Source: Pyramidobacter sp. (lineage in GTDB: Bacteria; Synergistota; Synergistia; Synergistales; Dethiosulfovibrionaceae). From it: a stretch of DNA of 5,146 nt. The position numbers were made by a program, and so were the translations under genes. How positions within the stretch are numbered: position 1 is the stretch's first letter; every line of letters starts with the position of its first letter. Under the pieces are notes generated by a model. It searched no databases, had not been told where the DNA came from, and saw only the letters and a program-made list of their open reading frames with translations. Of this stretch, positions 1-5,024 are shown in pieces. Location of the stretch: assembly GCA_017940445.1 (NCBI GenBank), contig JAGAYQ010000288.1, forward strand, positions 1-5,146. Direction: 5' to 3'.

Positions 1-289
1 CGAGGTTCCACCCATACACGCCGGGAATGGAGACGTCGGCGGTGTGTGGCGGGGGAGGCGGCTCGGGAGCCGCGGCTGGCTCGGCAGAGACGACTGGCGG
101 AGGTTCGGCTGGCACTGCGGCAGGCGCAGGCGGCTGAACGGCCGGAGCCTGCGCCGCGGTTTGTCCGGGCGGCATGAGAACGCCGAAGTGTCGCACGGCC
201 CACACGGCGGAGATGCCGCAGATGCCCGCGAACAAGGAGAGCGCAAAGACGGCGCCCAGCACGGTGAGTATTCGTTTGATCGCGTTCAT
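1..289 (-). CDS. N-terminal part of a membrane-anchored protein with Pro/Ala-rich linker (partial)
   Basis: The first 96 residues of a minus-strand gene whose 3' part lies beyond position 1. The ATG at 289-287 begins MNAIKRILTVLGAV and is preceded by a GGCGGG-type ribosome site about 5 bases away. It is the first ATG in this frame, with no upstream alternative among common start codons. Residues about 7-32 form one hydrophobic segment after a short basic N-terminus (K5, R6), so it is an uncleaved signal anchor or a signal peptide. Residues about 40-81 are a low-complexity linker of Pro, Ala, Glu and Gln ending in five consecutive prolines. A more ordinary sequence then starts (DVSIPGVYGWNL) and runs off the window. 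The likely topology is cytoplasmic N-terminus, one membrane helix, and an extracytoplasmic domain held off the membrane by the linker. The family is not recognisable from this portion, so no function is assigned. The reading frame is secure. Confidence 0.8.
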   Translation of the reverse strand, partial: MNAIKRILTVLGAVFALSLFAGICGISAVWAVRHFGVLMPPGQTAAQAPAVQPPAPAAVPAEPPPVVSAEPAAAPEPPPPPHTADVSIPGVYGWNL

Positions 290-356
290 GTCATCCCGCC
301 TTTCATGTGCGATTGATGAAATGCTTACGTAGTTACAATACGGACAATTCTATTCA

Positions 357-385
357 ATTTTACAGCTTGCGCTGGATGTTGTAAA
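357..385 (-). promoter_or_regulatory. Sigma-70-like promoter of the membrane-anchored protein gene
   Basis: On the minus strand, TTTACA (380-385) and TAAAAT (357-362) are separated by exactly 17 bases. This is a good match to the -35/-10 consensus. The predicted start is near 350, giving a leader of about 60 bases to the ATG at 289. Assigned by pattern only. Confidence 0.55.
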
Positions 386-550
386 GGGTGATTTGATATA
401 CAACCGCGATTTGGTGTCTGGCGCTGAAAGTTTTTTGTTCATAAAATTCGTTTATGGAATGTATGGATGCGATGCAGGCATAAGGGGATTTTTGGCCGCG
501 ATGCGGGGTTGATGAAAGAAGAGTTCTATCATATCCTGAAGAAAGAACGC
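386..550. other. Intergenic stretch with no recognised feature
   Basis: Between the promoter at 357-385 and the pckA terminator I see no convincing gene, RNA or repeat. It is AT-richer than the flanking genes. Open frames crossing it on either strand run through the terminator or antisense to pckA, and none has a good ribosome site. Confidence 0.5.
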
Positions 551-587
551 AAAAAAGCTCCCGGACGCGAATGTCCGGGAGCTTTTT
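551..587 (-). terminator. Rho-independent terminator of pckA
   Basis: A perfect 15-base inverted repeat: arm 552-566 (AAAAAGCTCCCGGAC on the plus strand), 6-base loop 567-572, arm 573-587. Read on the minus strand it follows the pckA stop (604-606) by 16 bases and ends in a run of six T. The symmetric A/T ends mean it could also stop plus-strand transcripts, although no plus-strand gene enters it here. Confidence 0.9.
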
Positions 588-603
588 GTGTGCTGTGCGA
601 ACG

Positions 604-2256
604 TTACTTGAGCGCGTCGATGACGGCCTTGATGGCATCGACGGCGTCAGCGGGCAGCTTGTCTACGCCGCCGTTGAACGTCTCGCGCGAGGTGACGAAC
701 TCGAGGCGGTCGGCCATGCGCTTGGCAAGGGCTTCGGCGTAGGCGGGGTCCTTGGTGTCGACGGTGAAGCCTTCGACGGGCAGGTACTCGATGCCGGGGA
801 TATTGCCGAAGGGCTTGAACTGTGCGGTGCCGTCGACGACGGCTTCGAGCGCGGCGAAGGTGTTCTCCTTGGTGACTTTCTTGCCCATGAACTCGCCGGT
901 GTTGAGGATGTAGCAGTCAACGCCGTCTTCGATGAGTTTCTTGAATCTCTCGTAATCCATGGCGAGCGGGTAGGTGCGGAAGGGGTTGGCGTAGCTCTCG
1001 ATGACGAGGGCGTTGGGATCGACGCCCTTGGCGAGCTGCTCGGCGGTGGTGCGCTTGGTGGCGAGGGTGGCACCCATGACGGAGGCCAGCGAGGCGCCGG
1101 TCAGCTTGAGCATGGGAGGCAGGGTGGGGTCTTTCATCAGCCAGCAGATGGCGTTGAGGGGCTCGTCGATGCGGTCGACGCGGTTGGCCGTCCACAGTCT
1201 CGACTTGATGGCGCGTCCGTTGCCGGACCTCACGTCTTCGGTGACGGCCAGCAGCTTGCCGTCGGCATCTTCGGTAACGCCGCAGTTCTGGACGGTGAGC
1301 AGGTACTTATTGGCGTCGCAGCCGATGGGGTAGTCCTGGAGCTTGTCGAAGTAGGTGGGCTCCATGGCGATGGCGTACTTGTCCTTGACGTTGACGACAA
1401 AAGCGTCATCGTGCAGGACCATGATGTCATACTTGCCGTCGTGCTTGGCGTGGGTGATGGTGGACTTGCCGCTTCCGGAGAGGCCGAACACGGCGAGGAC
1501 GAACTTGCTGCCGTCCTTCTTGGTGAAGCGCTTCAGGCCGCCGTGGCAGGAGGCGTAGCCGTGGCGCGCGGCAGTGCCCCAGCCGAGGGTGAGGGTCCCC
1601 TTCTTGAGCTCGCCGAAGTAGCGCATGCCAAGGATGGCGGCACAGTTCTGCTCGGGCGAGAAGAAGGCCAGGCCGAGCGGGAAGTCGGGGTGCGTCCAGT
1701 AGGGATCGGCGTAGACGAGGATGTTGCCTTCGCCCTCGATGACGCGCGAGCTGCGGTAGAAAGCGCGCACTTCGGGCGTCATGAACTGGAAGTTGAGCAT
1801 CCAGTTGAGCAGGTTGTTCTCGAAGCCCTCGGGGATCATCAGCTTGGCGCGGACGGTGAAGTCCTTGTCAAGACCGACGACGGCCTCGGCGGAGTAGAAG
1901 GTGCGGAAGCGGGCGCCGTAAACGGCCTCGCGCAGGATCTTGCACAGATCGGCCGTGTTGACGCCGGGAACGCCGACGATGCGGCGGGCAGCCGCGGCGC
2001 GGCCGACGATGCCGCCGTCGTTGAAAAGCAGCACATGCGAATCCTTGGGAAGTCCCTGGATCTCGGGCTCGTAGATGGGCATACCGGTCAGCTCGACGGT
2101 GCCGGGGCTGCGGCGGGCCAGCTCGTAGGCTTCTTCAACGCTGCCGACTTTGATCACGTTGTTGCCGTAGAACTGCGTCTCGACGATGGTGCGTACGGGC
2201 AGGTTGTTAACTTTCTTAAAGACTTCCGGATTGCCGTAATGCTCAAGTTCGACCAT
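604..2256 (-). CDS. pckA: Phosphoenolpyruvate carboxykinase (ATP), divergent branch
   Basis: 550 residues, close to the 540 of the E. coli enzyme. The family interconverts oxaloacetate plus ATP with PEP, CO2 and ADP in the cytosol, linking C4 acids to gluconeogenesis or, run in reverse, to fermentative CO2 fixation. Visible active-site elements, mapped to E. coli from memory: YFGELKKG at 213-220 (Y213, K218, K219 for Y207, K212, K213); H238 for the metal ligand H232; P-loop GLSGSGKST at 258-266 (K264, S265 for K254, T255); HDDAF at 282-286 (D284 for D269); GNGRAI at 345-350 (R348 for R333); NTGEFMGKK at 452-460 and T466 near the adenine site (K460 for R449). The usual GDDEHGW block is replaced by HDDAFVV, so this is a divergent clade and carboxykinase activity is inferred. 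The start is the ATG at 2256, with AGGAG 10 bases upstream and the protein beginning MVELEHYGNP. The frame stays open 120 codons further, but that part crosses the promoter. It has its own promoter and terminator, so it is probably monocistronic. Confidence 0.9.
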   Translation of the reverse strand: MVELEHYGNPEVFKKVNNLPVRTIVETQFYGNNVIKVGSVEEAYELARRSPGTVELTGMPIYEPEIQGLPKDSHVLLFNDGGIVGRAAAARRIVGVPGVNTADLCKILREAVYGARFRTFYSAEAVVGLDKDFTVRAKLMIPEGFENNLLNWMLNFQFMTPEVRAFYRSSRVIEGEGNILVYADPYWTHPDFPLGLAFFSPEQNCAAILGMRYFGELKKGTLTLGWGTAARHGYASCHGGLKRFTKKDGSKFVLAVFGLSGSGKSTITHAKHDGKYDIMVLHDDAFVVNVKDKYAIAMEPTYFDKLQDYPIGCDANKYLLTVQNCGVTEDADGKLLAVTEDVRSGNGRAIKSRLWTANRVDRIDEPLNAICWLMKDPTLPPMLKLTGASLASVMGATLATKRTTAEQLAKGVDPNALVIESYANPFRTYPLAMDYERFKKLIEDGVDCYILNTGEFMGKKVTKENTFAALEAVVDGTAQFKPFGNIPGIEYLPVEGFTVDTKDPAYAEALAKRMADRLEFVTSRETFNGGVDKLPADAVDAIKAVIDALK

Positions 2257-2292
2257 TTTGCAAAAACTCCTCTCGAAGACAGAAAGATTGTT

Positions 2293-2314
2293 CGCCGTGC
2301 CACAATGCGCGGCG
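2293..2314 (-). promoter_or_regulatory. Possible hairpin in the pckA leader
   Basis: Arms 2293-2300 and 2307-2314 pair over 8 bases with one A-C mismatch on the minus-strand transcript, around a 6-base loop. It lies inside the predicted leader of about 73 bases, some 37 bases before the start codon. A second dyad overlaps it: ATTGT (2287-2291) and ACAAT (2302-2306), 10 bases apart. Either could be an mRNA structure or a protein site, and chance is also possible. Confidence 0.25.
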
Positions 2315-2336
2315 TCGTTGCTTGATGTACAGTTTG

Positions 2337-2364
2337 AGTATAGAACAGGTGGAAAAAAAGTCAA
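2337..2364 (-). promoter_or_regulatory. Sigma-70-like promoter of pckA
   Basis: On the minus strand, TTGACT (2359-2364) and TATACT (2337-2342) are 16 bases apart, each one or two bases from consensus. The spacer begins with a T run. Transcription should start near 2330. It lies between the regulator stop and pckA, so pckA can be expressed independently of the upstream LysR gene. An AT-rich block (2367-2378) adjoins the -35, where LysR-type activators commonly bind. Confidence 0.75.
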
Positions 2365-2432
2365 TCGAAATTTATAAAGAAATGCAGAAAAACATTCAGG
2401 CGGAATAAAAACCGGAGCGTTCCATTCGTAGA

Positions 2433-3302
2433 TCAGTACGCCGCCAGCAGCGTGCGGAAGTAGTCTGTGAGAAAGTCGATGAACAGGCGCGTCTGGTCGC
2501 TGAGCTGATCGCGGTCGTCTGAGGTGATGTAGATATTGCGGTGACAGACGGGGTCGGACAGATGGATGAGCTTGGCCTTGTCGGTCGCCAGCTTTCCCCA
2601 GGTGGCTTCCGGCCACAGCGACACGCCCAGACCGGCGGCGACGAGCCCGCGGATCGTGCTCGGGTTGTCGCTCTCAAAGCTGGCGTGAGGCGTGAAACCG
2701 GCCGATTCAAAAATGTGATCGGCGATCTCGCGCATCGAGGCGCGCTTGCCGAGCATGATGAAGTTCTCGTCGCGCAGTTCTTCGAGGCGGACGGAGTCCT
2801 TGAGGGCCAGGTGCGACTGCATGGGCACGGCCAGCAGGATCTCCTCGCTGAGGATGAGCCTGCCGTTCTCCGGCGGCGAGCCGGGCAGGGCGCTGCGCAG
2901 GCAGAGATCGCACTTGGTGGTGCGGGCGCTCTGGATGATCTGGAAATCGATAAAAGGATGGATGTTCTTGAATCTGAGGAGGATGTCCGGCAGCAGCGAT
3001 GACGCCGCGAGGACGTTGAAGACGATCGTCGAGCGGGAATGGCCGGCGACGACCTTCAGGTCCTTAGACAGGTTGTCGAGGATGCTCATGATCGGCTCGA
3101 GCTTGCGCTTCAGCGCCATGCCGGCTTCGTTGAGCTGCACGCGCTTGCCGCGCCGCTGGAACAGCGGCACGTCGAGCTCCTTTTCCAGCGACAGCACGGC
3201 CTTGCTGATCGAAGGCTGCGAGATGTAGAGTTCTTCCGCCGCCTTGGAAAAGTTCTCATACTTGGCGACGGTCATGAAATACCGCAGATGAAACAGCTCC
3301 AA
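2433..3302 (-). CDS. LysR-type transcriptional regulator, likely regulator of pckA
   Basis: 289 residues, the normal length for the family. LysR-type proteins bind DNA as tetramers and respond to a small co-inducer. Residues 1-61 are a typical winged helix-turn-helix: MELFHLRYFMTVAKYENFSK, then AAEELYISQPSISKAVLSLE, then LFQRRGKRVQLNEAG. The helix-turn-helix lies around residues 18-37. Residues from about 88 form the periplasmic-binding-protein-like effector domain, opening with FNVLAASSLLPDILLRF and including GLVAAGLGVSLWP. I chose the TTG at 3302-3300: the ribosome site GAGG (3311-3314) lies 8 bases upstream, and the protein then starts MELFHLRYF as the family usually does. The ATG at 3308 would have only 2 bases of spacing, and the GTG at 3311 overlaps the ribosome site; either would add only 2-3 residues. 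The gene precedes pckA on the same strand with a 176-bp gap, suggesting but not proving control of pckA. The co-inducer is unknown. No strong terminator follows, so some read-through into pckA is possible. Confidence 0.92.
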   Translation of the reverse strand: MELFHLRYFMTVAKYENFSKAAEELYISQPSISKAVLSLEKELDVPLFQRRGKRVQLNEAGMALKRKLEPIMSILDNLSKDLKVVAGHSRSTIVFNVLAASSLLPDILLRFKNIHPFIDFQIIQSARTTKCDLCLRSALPGSPPENGRLILSEEILLAVPMQSHLALKDSVRLEELRDENFIMLGKRASMREIADHIFESAGFTPHASFESDNPSTIRGLVAAGLGVSLWPEATWGKLATDKAKLIHLSDPVCHRNIYITSDDRDQLSDQTRLFIDFLTDYFRTLLAAY

Positions 3303-3314
3303 AAGCATCACCTC

Positions 3315-3333
3315 TTATAGCTAAAATCTATAA
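3315..3333. promoter_or_regulatory. Candidate LysR-box operator (autoregulation)
   Basis: A perfect 6-base inverted repeat, TTATAG (3315-3320) and CTATAA (3328-3333), with a 7-base AT-rich spacer. It contains the T-N11-A arrangement (T3318, A3330) typical of LysR-type binding sites, centred on the dyad. It spans the predicted transcription start (about 3331) of the LysR gene, where binding would repress transcription, as is common for autoregulation. The site assignment is inference. Confidence 0.5.
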
Positions 3334-3337
3334 ACGT

Positions 3338-3366
3338 ATTGTACCGCACCGCAGGCAAAAGCGCAA
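3338..3366 (-). promoter_or_regulatory. Sigma-70-like promoter of the LysR gene
   Basis: On the minus strand, TTGCGC (3361-3366) and TACAAT (3338-3343) are separated by 17 bases. The -10 is strong and the -35 partial. The leader would be about 28 bases to the TTG start. The dyad at 3315-3333 overlaps the predicted start site. Confidence 0.6.
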
Positions 3367-3424
3367 CGTGCCCGCGTGTACAAACGAACAAAAGAGAAAG
3401 AATGGAGGGGCCAGCGCGTTTTGT

Positions 3425-3468
3425 CGGCTTTATCCCAAGCCGCAGTTCATTTTTGCGCTGCAAAAATG
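3425..3468. repeat. Two tandem short inverted repeats upstream of the AlbA_2 gene
   Basis: First dyad: CGGCTT (3425-3430), 6-base loop, AAGCCG (3437-3442). Second dyad: CATTTTTGC (3448-3456), loop GCT, GCAAAAATG (3460-3468), a perfect 9-base stem. The second directly abuts the large palindrome of repeat copy A and shares its first bases. They lie upstream of the inferred AlbA_2 promoter and outside the LysR transcript, so they may act as DNA-level sites or be remnants of a longer repeat element. Confidence 0.5.
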
Positions 3469-3523
3469 CGCCGCAAATGAAGCGCAAAATTTTGCGTTGC
3501 ATTTGCGGCGCGGAAATGATACG
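3459..3523. repeat. Palindromic repeat, copy A (5' side of AlbA_2 gene)
   Basis: A 65-base element matching copy B (4844-4909) in the same orientation, with three substitutions and a one-base length difference in an A run. The core, 3468-3511, is a near-perfect 44-base palindrome. Arms starting GCGCCGCAAATG and ending CATTTGCGGCGC enclose CGCAAAATTTTGCG, with only two off-pairs per arm (one A-G, one G-T) and essentially no loop. Conservation continues outside the palindrome (CGGAAATGAT on the right, the A run on the left), so the repeated unit is larger than the hairpin. Both strands can be read as short peptides beginning M(K/Q)RKILR(C/F)ICGA; I regard these as spurious. Confidence 0.9.
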
Positions 3524-3525
3524 AT
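3497..3525 (+). promoter_or_regulatory. Candidate extended -10 promoter of the AlbA_2 gene, inside repeat copy A
   Basis: TTGCAT (3497-3502) and TACGAT (3520-3525) are 17 bases apart. The -10 is preceded by TG at 3517-3518, an extended -10 pattern that can offset a weak -35. The predicted start is near 3532, about 45 bases before the ATG. The -35 lies within the right arm of the palindrome, so a protein bound there would block it. The equivalent bases in copy B (TTCGTA) no longer resemble a -10. Confidence 0.4.
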
Positions 3526-3577
3526 TGAGGCGAAATACGTTTCAGACAGATGCCCGGAGGAGGGAGGAGAAAGTGTC

Positions 3578-4837
3578 ATGCAGTCTCGTGAGAACAGAAC
3601 GTTGGAATACAAGGAGCGTTTTACGAGCACGTTTCTCAAGACGGTCAGCGCATTTGCCAATTACGGCGGCGGAACGGTCATTTTCGGCGTAGCAGACGAC
3701 GGCCGCCCTGTTGGTCTGGATGATCCTGAACAGACGTGTCTCGATATCGAAAACAGTGTCAACGATAATCTCAGCCCCGTGCCTCCCTGCTCATTTGAGC
3801 TCGACAGTTCGCGGAAGCTCGTGACACTGAAAGTGGACGAAGGTCCGGATAAGCCCTATCTATACAAGGGGAAGGCATGGAGGCGCATCGATACGGCAAC
3901 GGTCGAAGTCAGCAGTCTTGAGCTGAATCGCCTTATCCTCGAAGGATCGAACCGCAATTATGAGGATTTGCCTGCTTTGAGTGCGGATTTGACATTTCGG
4001 GTCTTGGAGGACAAGCTTCGGCAGGCGCTTGGAATCAGTGCGCTCTCGCGTGATGTGATGAAGACGCTTGGGCTGTATACGGATGCCGGCGGCAGCAACC
4101 GGGCCGCAGAGCTGCTGGCTGACAGCAATGAATTTCCAGGTGTCGATCTGGTTCGTTTCGGCGCTTCCATCGATGAACTGCGCGACCGTGAAGTGCATGA
4201 GCACGAATCGGTCCTTTTGCAGTACGACCACGCGCTGGCGCTGTTCCGCAAATATTATCAATATGAGAAGATCGAAGGTTCGGAGCGGACGCTTGCTGAA
4301 CTGATCCCTGAAAAAGCGTTTCGCGAGGCGCTTGCCAATGCGCTCGTACATCGTGCGTGGGATGTTCCGGCTGCTGTCCGTGTGGCGATGTATGACGATC
4401 GTGTCGAAATCACCTCGCCGGGGGGACTGCCTCCTGGCTTATCAGAAGACGAATATCTGCACAGTCAGATTTCTGTCCTGCGAAATCCACGGCTGGCAAA
4501 TGTGCTGTTCCGCTTGGGGCTGGTCGAAAAGTTCGGCACAGGCATACGGCGCATTCAAAGCGCGTATGTCGGCTTGCTTGTCAGTCCCGTGTTCAGTGCT
4601 TATGCAGAGTCAGTGGCGGTGTCGCTCCCGGTTGTGAATGCTCTTCCCGAGCTGGATGGAGATGAACGGCATGTGTACGGTGCCCTTTTCAGAGGCCGTA
4701 TTTTTACCCGGGGTGAGATCGAGCGGGCATCTGGATTCGGCAAAGCAAAACTGCTTCGCGTGCTGACTCGTCTGGAAGAGAAAAAAGTTGTCGAAAGATT
4801 GGGCCGCGGGCGAGGAACGAGGTATAGACTCCGCTGA
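3578..4837 (+). CDS. AlbA_2 (Schlafen-like) domain protein with GHKL-type ATPase and winged helix
   Basis: 419 residues, cytoplasmic, with no signal or membrane segment. Residues about 1-110 match the AlbA_2 domain: E5 and E10-Y-K12 near the N-terminus, then FANYGGGTVIFGVADDG at 26-42. Residues about 236-330 match the C-terminal ATPase-like module of the RecG-like/AlbA_2 family: FREALANALVHR at 248-259 (E250, N254, H258 as N-box), ITSPGGLP at 278-285 and KFGTGIRRI at 318-326. Residues about 365-419 form a winged helix with a basic tail (GRGRGTRYRLR), suggesting nucleic-acid binding. Such proteins are often annotated as putative transcriptional regulators or ATP-dependent helicases, but this one has no helicase motors. 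Related Schlafen-type domains can be nucleases, so a defence role is possible. The start is the ATG at 3578, with AGGAG 8 bases upstream in a purine-rich tract; the frame stays open upstream only through the palindrome. The gene is monocistronic, opposite in strand to its neighbours, and flanked by repeat copies A and B. Codons look less GC-biased than in pckA, hinting at separate acquisition. Family confident, function unknown. Confidence 0.88.
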   Translation: MQSRENRTLEYKERFTSTFLKTVSAFANYGGGTVIFGVADDGRPVGLDDPEQTCLDIENSVNDNLSPVPPCSFELDSSRKLVTLKVDEGPDKPYLYKGKAWRRIDTATVEVSSLELNRLILEGSNRNYEDLPALSADLTFRVLEDKLRQALGISALSRDVMKTLGLYTDAGGSNRAAELLADSNEFPGVDLVRFGASIDELRDREVHEHESVLLQYDHALALFRKYYQYEKIEGSERTLAELIPEKAFREALANALVHRAWDVPAAVRVAMYDDRVEITSPGGLPPGLSEDEYLHSQISVLRNPRLANVLFRLGLVEKFGTGIRRIQSAYVGLLVSPVFSAYAESVAVSLPVVNALPELDGDERHVYGALFRGRIFTRGEIERASGFGKAKLLRVLTRLEEKKVVERLGRGRGTRYRLR

Positions 4838-4843
4838 AGATAA

Positions 4844-4909
4844 TGCAAAAAATGCACCGCAAATGAAGCGCAAAGTTTTGCGTTGCATTTGCGGCGCGGA
4901 AATGATTCG
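4844..4909. repeat. Palindromic repeat, copy B (3' side of AlbA_2 gene)
   Basis: A 66-base direct copy of the element at 3459-3523, starting 6 bases after the AlbA_2 stop. Differences: one extra A in the left A run, A instead of G at 4856, G instead of A at 4875, and T instead of A at 4907. The palindromic core still pairs over about 20 bases per arm, so the transcript of the gene would end in a long hairpin. No T run follows, so it is not itself a typical terminator; one lies 48 bases further on. It could protect mRNA 3' ends as REP-type repeats do. Confidence 0.9.
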
Positions 4910-4956
4910 TAAAACTTACGGGCGTATCGGTGCATATGGTACAAGAGCAAAAGCGC

Positions 4957-5017
4957 AAAAAGAACCTCCGGTGGGATGGACTGTTCCCGGCGGAGGTGCT
5001 TTTTGTGCTTTTTTTGA
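4957..5017. terminator. Bidirectional terminator between AlbA_2 gene and PHP phosphoesterase
   Basis: Arms AAAAAG-A-ACCTCCG (4957-4970) and CGGAGGT-G-CTTTTT (4991-5004) pair with a single mismatch. An inner GGGA/TCCC pairing sits within the loop, and a further T run follows at 5009-5015. Plus-strand transcripts of the AlbA_2 gene and minus-strand transcripts of the gene ending at 5025 converge here, and both see a stem followed by T-rich sequence. Confidence 0.85.
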
Positions 5018-5024
5018 TGATGTA

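Noticed and set aside
571..2325. Long plus-strand open frame of 584 codons antisense to pckA
   Set aside because: It is low-complexity Gly/Val/Asp/Ala sequence typical of the reverse strand of a GC-rich gene, starts inside the terminator hairpin, and has no domain resemblance.
2396..2432. Terminator after the LysR gene
   Set aside because: Only a 3-base stem (GGA/TCC) precedes the short T run, which is too weak to call.
2257..2616. 120-codon N-terminal extension of the pckA frame
   Set aside because: It lacks resemblance to the enzyme family, crosses a strong promoter and the LysR coding region, and a good ribosome site precedes the ATG at 2256.
3459..3523. CRISPR repeat or integron attC site
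   Set aside because: There are only two copies, more than 1.3 kb apart with a gene between, no spacer array, and no integrase or cas gene in the window.
3368..3577. 70-codon upstream extension of the AlbA_2 protein
   Set aside because: It would translate the palindrome and LysR-promoter region, has no family similarity, and the ATG at 3578 has an excellent ribosome site.
4844..4909. Copy B as the gene's terminator
   Set aside because: A long hairpin is present but no T run follows it. A proper terminator lies at 4957-5017.
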